NCBI GenBank assembly: GCA_020543525.1
Contig: JAHYIO010000003.1
Location: 1,736,001 to 1,800,000, forward strand
Length of the DNA stretch: 64,000 bases
Source of the DNA: Coriolopsis trogii
Taxonomy: Eukaryota; Basidiomycota; Agaricomycetes; Polyporales; Polyporaceae
Reading direction: 5' to 3'
Position numbers and translations under genes: made by a program. Each line of letters begins with the position of its first letter. Position 1 is the stretch's first letter. The notes beneath the pieces are model-generated. The model searched no databases. It worked only from the letters and a program-made list of their open reading frames with translations, and had not been told where the DNA came from. Below, one piece after another: positions 35,680 through 46,927 of this stretch.

Positions 35680-36437
35680 TTACTGAGGCACGATGTCAGC
35701 ATAACACTTCGCGGATGAGGAGAATAATACGCACGTCAACCATCTCCACATCCTCACCCGCCGTCTTCGTGCTCTTCTTCCTGTCTTTCCGCTCAAGGAT
35801 TGCCCGCCTATTGATACGACCGTTTTGAATATCAGAGGCGTAAAAGTGGTGGAGAAGACGCACCTATCCTTGTCCAGCTTGATACTCGTGATGACAACGT
35901 TGCTGGGGTGAATGCCAATTGGGACGGCTGCACCGTTCGACTTGTCGCGCTGAACACGGTCGACGTGGATGACCCACTTCTTACGGTACACCTGGGTCAC
36001 CTTGCCCTCCCGACCCTTGTACTTGCCCCGAACAATCCGGACCTCGTCGTCCTTGCGAATAGGTAGTGAACGGGTCTATCGTACATGTCAGCGTCGCCAG
36101 TTCTAAACTTGCCAGGTCAGAATTGCAAGTAAGCACATACGTTGTACTTGCCGCGGAGGTCCTTAGCGAGGGAAGAGGACATGATTTTGCGGCGGACAGA
36201 AGAAGGCGCAGAAAAGTGCGCCTTGTGCGACTTGCGCCGGGAGGAGGAGACGTCTGGAACATGGGGAGGACGGATGTCAGCATCGAGAACTGAGTCTACA
36301 CACCATACATCAACATCCACAACACATCCCATCCATCCAGCCCATCCCAGCTTTCCGGTGCGTGCATTCTTCCACCAAAGCACAATGACAGCACTTCAAC
36401 CTGCAACAGAATAGCACTGACCAGGGTTGAACTTCAT
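35680..36437 (-). CDS. RPL26: Cytosolic 60S ribosomal protein uL24 (L26)
   Basis: About 138 residues, split by several introns as is common for fungal ribosomal protein genes. Exon 1 is only MKFNP (start 36437) plus one base, which joins across an intron to [20 protein letters not shown]. Then come [33 protein letters not shown] with [31 protein letters not shown] and [20 protein letters not shown]. The final coding part is [20 protein letters not shown] with MVD. A good donor (gtgcgt) directly follows the codon GAC, and the acceptor cctcag is directly followed by TAA. The stop codon thus seems to be alone in the last exon; if that intron is retained the protein gains a short hydrophobic tail. 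The KOW motif is intact. Confidence 0.95.
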
Positions 36438-36670
36438 CTTGCGGGTCTTGAGGATGTCGGCGGTGACGATGGCAGATTTCTCCTCCTTCCAGCGGGCGGG
36501 TGCGACAGACGCTGGACGACTGTGTCACGCATCACACTCTCCAGTCACACCTCAATGCGGGGAAAGAGGCGCCCGCTGACTTGCTATCGCACCGAGTCTT
36601 GAGATCTCTGCTTGTCTTCAGAACCTGGTTACTTGCTCCTGGTTTCTGTCTTGCAACTCTTCTGCCATCT
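36438..36670. promoter_or_regulatory. Shared divergent promoter, uL24 and FRG1-like gene
   Basis: A 233-bp gap between opposing start codons. It must drive a highly expressed ribosomal protein gene and the FRG1-like gene. No TATA box was recognised. Confidence 0.45.
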
Positions 36671-37618
36671 ATGTCTACCGACAAAGTACGCTCTACAAAG
36701 CTCAAGTTTAAGGGGGAGAAGACGAAGAAGAAACGTAAACACGAAGACGGAGAAGAGGGTCCGAGCAGGAGACGGCGCAAGGAGGACAACGATGAGGCCC
36801 CGGAGACCTGGGTCCTGCCCGAGGCTGCCAATGAGATTCGTGGCCCAACATATATCCTGCATCCTTCCGACCCGAGTCCGATATGCGTAACCTACGACTC
36901 TACGCGTGGCCGCATCGTCCTGCAGTCCGTCGACAAGGATAGGGCCGAAGGGTCCGAGTCACAAACCGTACTGGAACGTACTCCTACGGATGTGTCTCAG
37001 GTCTGGGTTGTGACACGCGTCGCTGGGTCTCCCACAATCAATATTCGGACGGGTGTAGGAGAGGGCAAGTTTATCTCCTGCGACAAGCACGGACTCGTGG
37101 CGGCAGACCGGGAAGCACGTGGTCCTCAGGAAGAATGGACCCCCGTTGTCTTCCCGGATGGCATGGTCGCGTTCCAAAACGTATATGAGAAGTACCTCGG
37201 CGTTGATGAGGTTGCTGGAGGGCAGCTTGCTCTGCGTGGAGACAGTGAGGAGGTGGGCTTTGGGGAGCGCTTTTGGGTGAAGATCCAAAGCAAGTACAAG
37301 AAGGAAGCTCATTTGGAAGAGAAGAAGCGCAAGGATGGAATGATAGACATGTCTACGGTGGATGAGGCCGGCACCAAGTACGTGAATACAAATCATCGTT
37401 TCCACTTCCAAAGCTCACGAGCGTCATCTCAGCAAACTATACCAGGCGTGGGGAGCCGGAAAGTCGATTGTATCTGCCGACGATAAGAAAGAGGTACGCA
37501 GTATATTGAGTCTCCATGAATAGCTCTCATTCTCGCTCTGTCTCAGCTAAAACGTGCGAAGAAAGAGGGTCGGCTAGCAGAAGCCCTACTGGATCGACGC
37601 GCTAAACTCAAGAGGTGA
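36671..37618 (+). CDS. FRG1-like protein (beta-trefoil, RNA processing)
   Basis: Three exons. The start at 36671 gives a Lys/Arg-rich nuclear N terminus (STKLKFKGEKTKKKRKHEDG). The first exon holds TWVLPEAANEIRGPTYILHP and the beta-trefoil core: INIRTGVGEGKFISCDKHGL, VAADREARGPQEEWTPVVF, and FQNVYEKYLGVDEVAGGQLA. The intron (gtacgt...tctcag) leads to KLYQAWGAGKSIVSADDKKE. A last exon LKRAKKEGRLAEALLDRRAK ends in LKR at 37618. FRG1 proteins share the basic N terminus, the GKFIS/EKYL trefoil and the LDRRAKLKxDR-like end, and associate with spliceosomes and nucleoli. The C terminus is complete. Function is inferred from the family. Confidence 0.9.
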
Positions 37619-37844
37619 AGTCTACGGTACTCATGTCTATATGTACCGTCCCTGCTAACATGTTTTCCCCAGTGACCGTTTCTGCTGATTGTAATCTATA
37701 TGTACCACAATACACGTGTATGAGTACGAAATGAACTTCCATGTTGATTCAAGATTGCTCAACAGAACAACAACAGCACGCCAGCCGCAGTGAACGCCTT
37801 TCTCGCTTAATTCCGCGTCTGTTGCTCATCCACCCGTGACATGG

Positions 37845-38850
37845 TTAGACCATCCTCTCCAATCCGTCAGAGATCATCTTGAACTGCAACTCGGTGATGT
37901 GCCCTTCCTTCACCCAAGCATATAACCATGATCGCCAATTCCCGATACGGACCACACTCTGCAAGGTACGCTCATCAACCACGCCGTGGTTTTTGAAAAC
38001 AGAAAGTAGCGGGCTGAGGTCTTGAGCAAGAGATTCTAAGAACAGAGTCACTGCTCCATGTGTCTCGGATTGTACGGGTGTGGCCGACAAGCTAGCACGC
38101 CGAGAGACGTTAGCCGGTGCTTCGACGATGGTGTTCTGCTGAGAGCTAGATGCTCTAGAGTTCCCCTTGTCCTACCAGTGATTGGGATAAGCTCACATAT
38201 CACCAGTGTTGTTCAGCTAAACACACCTGGCTGTGGATTCTATGCGCATCTCTCTTGCGGAGCAGGCGGAAGGAAGATTCGTGCTCTTGCTGGGATGTTC
38301 TCTTGCTGAACATCCTGATCCATCTCGCCTGCCATGCATGCAACGACAACGTGAAACGATTGATACACAGACATCTAGCAACTTACAATCTCAGCATCCG
38401 TTCGTATGATACCTCGAAGCGAATTGGTGCGGCGCATTGAACGATGTTGAGTAATCATCGTCTTGATGGGCCATGCATCCTGGTATCGGGCGATGCAAGG
38501 GTGAATGTCCGTGATCTGGGCATATATTCTCGGTTTCTCATCTAGCCGTTGTGCAAGTATGGTGAGTGGATATACCTTCTCGATGAACGCTTTGTACAGA
38601 TGGTCATCTCGCGGCTTTCTTTTGTTATGCGGGAAGTGGATGTCGCAAAGTCTCCCAACACCCTGCTGCAAGATGCGATGTGAGTACCCCCACCAGCGGC
38701 ATCGCGTGATACTCAGCTTACCATGATACTAAAGTACAACTCAAGATCTGCACGGCTGCTGGTGAGACGCATCTGGTCTGCGAGGGAATGTCCTGTCCCC
38801 AACTCTAGAAGTCGTCTGGAGATGTTGGCGGGCGGGCGTATAATATCCAT
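37845..38850 (-). CDS. Uncharacterised fungal family protein, intact paralog of the 23-kb gene
   Basis: Start at 38850 (MDIIRPPANISRRLLELGTG). Exon 1 (38722-38850, 43 codons) contains HSLADQMRLTSSRADLELYF. Next exons read GVGRLCDIHFPHNKRKPRDD and CIARYQDAWPIKTMITQHRS with a basic RRTNSLRG. A Gln/Pro-rich linker exon (DQDVQQENIPARARIFLPPA) follows. The last exon gives VTLFLESLAQDLSPLLSVFK, NHGVVDERTLQSVVRIGNW and WVKEGHITELQFKMISDGLE, stop at 37845. It lines up block by block with the pseudogene at 22998: HTLAYRMGL, DSWPVLAI, VRVFL and WVKEG. The helical ~65-residue C-terminal domain is the best conserved. No known domain recognised; function unknown. Confidence 0.75.
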
Positions 38851-39062
38851 GACGCTCTTGTCCAAGGCAACAGCAGACGACTGCTATTCCTTGCGTTCTT
38901 TTTATGCGTATCTTCCCGAACTACGACTATATTTAGCTACCTCAGGATCTACAGCTCGTAGGCAGAGACAGACTAGTTCTTGCTCGCACACATCACATCC
39001 CTCAAATGTGTGATCATACCATATTGTTTCAGCAAGAAAACCAAGTGAGGAATTTCGTAGCT

Positions 39063-42000
39063 TTACAACGGGGTTTCGCACATAGCGCACGCCACGTCCT
39101 CCGCCGCATTCTCGTACGTACACGCCGGACACGCATTGGGAACCACGGCTTCAGGCTCAGCAGACGACGAGGGCGGCTGAGTGGCAGCAGAGAACGACGA
39201 TCCACCCAAAAGCGTGCCACTGAAGGCCTGTCCCTCCGCCCGCTTCTTCCTTGCGCCACCAGTCGGGACCGTCTCGGCATCCGAGTCAGTAAGTATGACG
39301 ACGTCTTCGCTTTCCTCTTTGAGATCGAGCAAGTCATTCGAGAGTATGCCGAGCGAGAGCATGGTTGCAGCGCTGTCGTCGAGCTCCTGACCGCGGTAGA
39401 ACAACCGCTGGGAGATTACAGGTACCCCAAGTTCCTCGCTGAGCTAGACGGGTCACGAAGGTCAGCATGTTACCGTCCGCGACGAAACCTCAGACAGTAA
39501 GGCGTACCATAACCTTGAGATCCTTCACTGACATCGCCTTCGTGATGGTGATCTTCCGCCGCTTGCCGTACTCTCTGACCTGCCGGATGCGCTTCGACTT
39601 TCGAGAACCTTCGTTCTGCCGCTTGCTATATGTGGTGAGCGTGGTCTGCACGGGCTTCGACGGTTGCGGCAGCTGGTCTGTATATGTTTCCGGGGTAGGC
39701 ACAGGGTCTGCAGGACCTAGAACGCGGACGGTAATTTCGGTCATGTCAAACGAAGTTCGCCTAGGTCAAGGGTCAACAGCACAGCAAAAGACCGAGTCCA
39801 GTAAACCCCATACCTCTTCAGTCGGCAGTCCGCACAAACGTCGAGTTCGTGTAGAAGCTTCCCTCCGGAGTTCTCCACAGCGATGAGCGGTCCGCCTGGG
39901 TACCTGGAGGATGTGAGTCCGTAGACCTGATACAGTTGCGGAACCAGTACAACTTACAGTTCTGCCAAAGCATCCCAGTCGCTGCGTTTGATGATCGTCA
40001 TAGACGCGTCAACGTCTCCGCTAATATTCGGGTCGAACGCAAGTAGACCGTGCTCGCATATGAACTGCGAGTTGTCGACCGTTTCAGGACGGGGGACTTC
40101 GCTTGGGCGCATGAGCCATTGCCGCCACGAGCGCACAAATTGTGACGGCACAATAGCGCACGGCACGTCTTCTAGGAGGGCCGTGTTGCCATTGAGCGCA
40201 TTGTCATGCATGTGCTTCAGCCGTGCCTGCGAAAACCACGCAATGTCACCTAACTTATCAACGTCATTCACAGGAACAGAAATTAGGAACGAACCTTCTC
40301 TTCCTCGGCCTGTTTGCGGTACTCGCGCTTGTCCTCTTTCGAAATGTGAAGGAGTGCTTCGCAGACAGGGCATGGTTCCATGGAAGCTGACGGGGGTTTC
40401 CAGTTGGGGAACAATTCGCTCAAGACGCCGTACGCTGCGGCAGATATTCGTCTTCGAGAGGCAGTGTTGGTAGTCAGACCACCGTGTTCGCAGACCACGT
40501 CCCGAACATAGTCTGCGGCATCAGGCGGAGGGTCTGGAAGGCCGTCAACGTGCATCTTGGGCTTCGCAAGCCGCCAGTCTAGATTCCGGATGATCAGCCT
40601 CGGAGAGCGCAGGGGGGGACCAGACCTACTCACCCCTGACCCACTGCTTTGAGATGTAGAACCCATCTTCGTCATCGACCGCAGCAACCTCGTCAAACCG
40701 GGACGTGTATCGCGAATGCTCGGCCTGGTACAGCTTCTCTGTACAGAAGTACAGTCAGGTATCCGAATCAGTGAGACGAACATCGCCATCGCCATACCCA
40801 TGAATATATGTTCGACGCATATAGAGCAGACGTCATGAGGAGTCAACCTCGGTGTCAGACGACATCCGTCATCGTCCACTATACGGTCATATGCAGCCTA
40901 TGTGGCTTGGTGAGCTACGGTCGCGGATGACACCTACACATGCAGGACGCACTGCCGTGATGACTTTCATATCGTTTGCTTTCTCTGGATCGAGCTTGTC
41001 ATGTTTGCAAACAACCTCTGAAATAGGCAGAGCGAGTGTGGATGACTCTTCTCCAGCCTGCTGCTTGGCAACATTCTCATCAGATACATCGTCCTTTGGT
41101 ATGGCATCGTTCGACGGCGCAGGGGTAGCCTTCGGTGACTTTCGTTTCGAAATATGTCGCGACAGCCACGATTCCAAGGCTTGCCGACTTGCTACCACGC
41201 ATTCCTAGCATTATGATCTCAATATTTGACGATTGCGAACGAGAGCCTTCGACATACGTGGTCGCGAGATTTCACGTTCCAAGTGCGGTATATGTCCATG
41301 ACAGTGTCGCGTATTCGGTCGAAGCGCGCTTTTGCCTCCCTCTCGCTGTATTCACGATGGGTCATTCCGCATGGATGAAGCAGACTTCAGAAAGAGCTTA
41401 CCGTTGAGCATAGTCTGCGCACGCCTTGTCATGCTCAGCATTCAGAGACTGTACGACCTCCATCGCCTTCGCGGGAGGTTTGACGTCTGACACAGACGTA
41501 TTCGGAGACGACGAAGAGCCCGAGCTCTCGCCGGTTCCATTGGATTGCGAAGGAGAGACTGGTGGCGACGTCTTATGATTCATGCGAGCGTAGACAAGCA
41601 TGTACGCGTCTCGAGAGGAGATGTAACTAAACGTTTTATCAGATTCATCAGAAAGCTCGACTGCTGTCATACTCACTCAGGACCACTTGACGAAGGTGAA
41701 CCTTCGCTGTTCTGGGTGAACTCAGGTTTCCTGCAATACAAGGCGGCGGTGAGTGGTGATAGCGGGTGTGTCAGTCGCCGTACTGACTCGATGATTTCTA
41801 TCTCACTGTCGCTGTCATCGATACGTCGACGCTTCTTCGGCGGACGACCTTTAGGAACGCCGTTTGCTGGCTTCCTGGTGTTAGGTTCAATACAGTAGGC
41901 AATGCGACGATCTATCGGGACCCACTTCTTAGAGTCCTTCGCATCCTTCCCGCCCTTCTTCCCTGCATCGACCTTGGGAACGAGAGACTCGATCTTGGTC

Positions 42001-43865
42001 ACAGTCTCATCGTTGAACTGGTACCACCCTTGGTTGCTGAAATACAAGACGGAAACTAGTCAATGTCCATAACGTGATTACATCGGTGTACGTACTGCAC
42101 GTCGAACACTTGGGCCTCGTAGTGGCCGTGGTATGCACTTGTCCCCTTGTGAAGGAGGATACCACGCAATTCATACAAGTTCTTGCTCTCCTTCGCATTT
42201 CGTCTCTTGCACTGCTTGCGAGTCTCTTCAGGACCGATGAATCTCTCCATGTCGATAAAGGTCGGGAACATGATTGTTTGCTTCGACTTCTTGCGCTCCA
42301 TGGAAGACACGTCGTAGACGAACCGTAGGAGGGAGAAATGCAAGACCGGAGGGAGTTCGCGGAGCTCAGTATAACGCTTGGCGTCTTGCAAGCTGTCACA
42401 CTGCTGGCAAAGATACCTAGACACAGATGAGGCGGACCTCTCATCGTCAGCCTACAAATCACCTCACTTATTCTCTCCAGAGAGGATCTCAGGTTCCAGC
42501 AGCGCCGATAGACGTTCTTCCAAAGTGGCGTTATTCTATAACATGTGATGCAATCCAAGATCAACTCCAGTTCGGACTGACTAGAAGCTCTTTTTTGTAC
42601 CTCTAGGTTGACTTCGATCTCGAGAAAGTCCGAATCACGCTCGGAACGCCGGTGACAATTCTGACACACGGTGTTATAAACTTGCTTGCCCTGGAACTGT
42701 CCATTCGTCAGAATGTGGGAGCTGAGAACGATTGAGTGGTTGCACCTGGTCGGGTATCAGCGACTGCAGCTGCGATGACTGCTGCTTCCTGAATTCATTG
42801 TCCAAGTGCGCCATAAACAGTTTCGAGAACCTGTGATAGTACGACCCCGGGCCTCAATGATGGAGCTCATCCAATGTCAACCAATGCCACGTACTCTTGA
42901 GCGTCTTGTTGCTCAGTGGCGCGCAGTTTGAGGCTCTCTACAAGCTTGACCGGATTGAAGGCGCTAGAAGAACTGTGTTGCATTGCAGCAAAAGTCACCT
43001 GTAGTTGAAATATCGGTGACTCCTGCGCAGAAGAGACATGGAACAGTGTGAGCTACATATGCCACACAGAGCAGCTACGTCAACATACCTCGAATGTGTG
43101 CTGTGCATCTTGAGCAGGCTGGCATTGGTACACACCCCTACGAAAAGGTATGTCCTGGAACCACACCTACAGTTGCTTGAGTATGCATATCGAGGTTGAA
43201 GAAGTGCGAGTCACCAAACCTGAAGGTAAGCGTTGGCGTAGCACGTAGCACCTAGGTTCTAGTGCATCCTAAGTACGCACAATGCAGTCGCTCATGAGTG
43301 GAAGGTACGTACCTTCAAGCCCACTGGAGTGTTTCCATCTCTGGAGTCGGCCACTGGATTGTCTCCCAATGTATGAGCCTTGATGTATGCCTCGTACGCC
43401 TCTTCTTGACTCATGACCATTGTCACCATTGAAACTATACTGAGTGCATTGCAGCTCACCAGCATCCTCCCATTTGTCCTGGCCAAGATAGTTCAAGCAG
43501 TATGGATTATGCTTGCATGCCCTAATACTACATGTAGGACCCTCATCGTCAGAGATGACGATGACATCTTCTGGAGCCTCTCCTGATTCAGGATTGTCCG
43601 TCGGACTGTCCGCCTGCTTTGCGGGGCTAGACTTGCGCTGCTCGGAGTATTTGTTTGGACAGAGAGTGTGCGATCCGGTTTTTGAGAAACCGCATGTTGC
43701 CAACCGATGCTCAGGCCCGATAGCAGACGCGTCCGTGACCTCTATCCCGACCCAGCCCCAGGCAGAATAGGCAGCATTTCCGGTAAGTTTCGCACGTTTG
43801 AGACGTTCGCCCGCAGAAAGACCAGAGAGACCAGGAGATGTGCGCCGTGTACGCTTCGGGGGCAT
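39063..43865 (-). CDS. USP48: USP48-type ubiquitin C-terminal hydrolase
   Basis: A large gene of roughly 20 short exons. It starts at 43865 (MPPKRTRRTSPGLSG) with CKHNPYCLNYLGQDKWEDAG near the N terminus, as in USP48. The catalytic Cys box crosses two introns: VGLK, then NLGATCYANAYLQ, then VWFQDIPFRRGVYQC (about 43100-43320). The zinc-ribbon part of the fold has YLCQQCDSLQDAKR. The His box is HKGTSAYHGHYEAQVFD, followed by WYQFNDETVTKI. Three DUSP-like regions follow, for example ESWLSRHISKRKS and VPSQFVRSWRQWLMRPSEVP. A ubiquitin-like segment contains ITVRVLGP and KRRKITITKAMSVKDLKVMV. The end is a RanBP2-type zinc finger, NACPACTYENAAEDVACAMC. It removes ubiquitin from target proteins, probably in the nucleus; catalytic residues are present. 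Confidence 0.92.
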
Positions 43866-44312
43866 AGAGTACGCGGGGCCGGTAGAGCGGAAAGTGGTGG
43901 AGGGTTGTATAGAGAAGCATCCAGCTTGCGGCGACGCGGCGGTGGCTGCTCCCTCGACCCGGGCGTCTACGCGTCGCGAGAACGTGATCCACTGTCGCGT
44001 CGGCGTCTATGCTTGTTCCACCACTTCCGCTCTCTCAATCATGGCAACGACACGCGGAAGACCATTGTACGATCATTCAGAGGAAGTATACTGATGTGAA
44101 ATTCAAATTAACAGGAGCAAAGCAAGTGTACGGTAAGCCACGACGATTGGTGTACAAGTCGCGCACTGCAGACAGTGTGACGCCCCGAAGAGAGGGTTAA
44201 TACTGTCGCGGATGCCCGTGTTCAAAAGGTGACGGTTGTGAAGAAGCCAGTCCCTCCAGGCTTGTCCTCTTACCACCACCTGTGATACCTCTCCACCCTC
44301 CTCATCTTAGAC
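43866..44312. other. Divergent intergenic region with possible small upstream exons
   Basis: About 450 bp between the USP48-type gene and a + strand membrane-protein gene. A small open start at 44041 (MATTRGRPL) with plausible donors (gtacga, gtaagc) and acceptors (taacag, ctgcag) can be assembled, but the pieces do not join in frame with the gene at 44313. It may be a separate short transcript or leader exons. I see no family match. Confidence 0.35.
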
Positions 44313-45367
44313 ATGTTTTTCTTGCCGTTCCTCTTCGCAGGCGTGTTCATGCTCACCATTGTGAACCCGCCATATACAGCCACTCTCCTCTCGCACGCTA
44401 TGCCACATTTCAAGCCCCTACTTTCCGCCTCTCTAGCTCGTCGACTCTCAAAATCCAATTCTCTTGCTCGGGTACCGTGGGATTCACACAGCAATTGGCT
44501 CGCAATCAAGTACTTCCCCACTCTGCCTTCGTCTACTGGTTATGAAGATGATGCCGAGGCTGCTGCCCTAGCATACAGCAAAGCTAGCTCGCACGGTTCC
44601 CCGATGGCATGGTTCGCGGCGCGCCTACCTCGCGAGGTCGGACTCGTACTATCGACTGCCTCGACGTTTTTCTCGCCTGCTGCGCGCGACATGCTGGTGT
44701 TGTTCATCTCGTTGTTCATGCTGCGCGGCTGTTGCTCCTGGATCGTCCACAAGTTCCGCGTACCCCAACCAGCCTCGCCGGCATTGGAGTTTGTCGAAGA
44801 GCTGCGTCAGAAGGTTTGTGATTGGTATTGGTGACTTGCAATGATCTAACATGCATATATGCGCAGAATCCTGGACAGGCCTTCACCCCAAGCAGCTCGT
44901 TCAACGGTTCGCAACCCTCGCCGGACCGCGGTCGTGGCGAGGATGACCACCCTCCTCTTTGCGGTCTTGCCACGCCAGAAGGAATTGTGTTCTATCCCAA
45001 GGCTATGTTAGATACCGTGCTCGCCACTCCCTTGTGTCTTGTTTCCTCGACCGGACAGAGCTGGGACGTCGATTCCCATTCTTCCTCCTCGTCACCCGTC
45101 CCTGGTGGATCTGACGATGCAATTGATGTAAGACAGGCAGTCGATTAGCCCTCAGAATCACGCTAACGAGCCGCTCTATAGGATCATCCGCAAATGCTCT
45201 TCGTACAGATCAATACCAGCCTCTTGACTGAGGAACAGACCAGCAAGTGCGCCAAGCCCTCTCCATTGCCACTGAGCCAGCAACCTGCTGCCAGTCTATC
45301 TATTGCAAGACGTTCCTTCGACAGTCTTCGAACAAGATCCCGTCTGGAGACCATTGAGGAGCTTTGA
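44313..45367 (+). CDS. Predicted two-segment membrane protein, unknown function
   Basis: Three exons, all in frame: 44313 to LRQK, then NPGQAFTPSSSFNGSQPSPD with CGLATPEGIVFYPKAMLDTV, and a last exon HPQMLFVQINTSLLTEEQTS ending RLETIEEL at 45367. Residues 1-23 (FFLPFLFAGVFMLTIVNPPY) form one hydrophobic segment. A second lies at DMLVLFISLFMLRGCCSWIV. The rest is Ser/Pro-rich and looks cytosolic or lumenal. The start ATG is immediately preceded by a cttag, so an upstream exon cannot be excluded. I recognise no family. The membrane topology is inferred from hydrophobicity only. Confidence 0.65.
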
Positions 45368-45527
45368 TATCGCTTACTCGGATCGTCCGGGCACGCCTTG
45401 ATACTAGCTGGATCTAGAAGTCTATGGTTCACAGAGCTTGGGGTCACTACTGCATCACTATCTCGTACGGTAGATTTTTTCAAGACGGGAGAAACTTGAT
45501 CGTTTTGCCCAGCTGCCCATGCTGTCA

Positions 45528-46491
45528 TTATTGTACAAGAGTTGAATGGTTATTATGCAGTCTTCTCTGTGAGGCAAGACGGTTTGCCTGAGCGTTGAAC
45601 TGCGTTAGTTCATAGACAGTCGTTCGCGTGCGAGCGATGACTTACCACGACATCAGAGGGCGTCCATGTGTTTGTCCTCTTCCCAGCCCTCATTAAGGGC
45701 GGATCGGCTTCTTCGAGCAGCTTGAGGCGATCCCTCTCTTTAGCTACCTCTCGTAAAACCGAGTTGATCTGCGGTGCGTTGAAACTCGATTGCTTCAACG
45801 CGTTGAGCTGCGTCTTGACTCTCATATTCTCCTCCTCTAAAGCCTCGCAGCGCTCGAGCGCAGCGATGGCTCTCGCTTTCCAGAACTCGCGACCATGGGT
45901 GTAGTCGCGCAGGGCGCGCTCGAGTGCGATCTTCTGCTTCGAGACAGCCTCTACCTGCTCGGCCAGGAATCTGCCCGTCGCGGTCCGTGACTCTTCCGCG
46001 GCGATGCGGAGCGTGCGTTCGTGCTCTAGCGCGGCGAGAATGTCTGCCATCTCTGACCCGGGCTGTGAGGAAGCGTTATCGAGGGCATGCTTAAGGAAGG
46101 AAACTTGGGAGCGGAGCGCGGTGTTCTCGTCCGCGAGCGTCCGCTGCGACTCTTTCTTCTTGTATAGGAATTCGTCGACAATGACGCGCAGCTCTGCTTC
46201 GACGTCTCGTGCGGCTTGAGATGCACAGATTGGCGGCGGTGATTGCGGAGGCGAGTCGGGGAGTATGAGTGGGAATCTGAAGTGGGCGCCAGGGATTGGG
46301 GTGGAGGTAGCTGCTGGGCCTGAGGTGTCTGCTGAGAGGAAGACGGAGATGCTCGGAATATCGACCGCGTCGCCGTACGACACCAGAATTTCTGGACTTC
46401 TTAAGCCGTCATGGTCGCCTGCAGATACGAGTATGTCATCACCGCTAGGCTCACTCTCGCCTTGTTGCAGAAGAGGGGTGGACTCAGACAT
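45528..46491 (-). CDS. Coiled-coil protein, unknown function
   Basis: The start at 46491 gives MSESTPLLQQGESEPSGDD. The N-terminal third is Ser/Pro/Asp-rich. The middle and C-terminal parts are long heptad-bearing helices: RVIVDEFLYKKKESQRTLAD, ENTALRSQVSFLKHALDNAS, AEESRTATGRFLAEQVEAVS, KQKIALERALRDYTHGREFW and ERCEALEEENMRVKTQLNAL. After TPSDVV lies a strong donor (gtaagt). Splicing to an acceptor (acgcag) yields FNAQANRLASQRRLHNNHST with LVQ, stop at 45528. Without splicing the frame would end at 45610. The spliced form is preferred because of the perfect donor. Probably a structural or adaptor protein; no family recognised. Confidence 0.7.
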
Positions 46492-46927
46492 TCAGACGAT
46501 AGCGAGGTGTAGTGGAAGTCTCCAAAGATTGAGTGAACCAACAGATTTGCGACTATCCGTGGAGGTTGGCGTTGTCAGCCACAGAGGCTGTCATCATGTC
46601 CAAGACTGAGGCTGACAACATGAGCTTCGAGCCCAGAAGGCGCAGGCGTACGTGGTGATAGAATACCACACGACGAACGAGAGCATGGGTTCAGATTCTT
46701 CAGCTGCAGAAGGTGGAAGTGAGTAGAGAATCTACGCGAGATCGCGGGCCGCCCGAGCTGGACGCCGCAGGGTGTTACACGCTGACTTCCGACGTCTCGC
46801 GTTCTCTTGAAATCGCTGCTTGCTCTGGTGCTGACACTGTCTCATCTCCTGTATTCTCTTGGAATATCACTACCATTATCTGGCGCATATAATCACTTTG
46901 GGCTCGTGATACGAGTCGGGGAGCAGA
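46492..46927. other. Divergent intergenic region
   Basis: 436 bp between the coiled-coil gene and the FHIP-like gene, holding both promoters. No RNA gene, TATA box or repeat was recognised. Confidence 0.5.
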
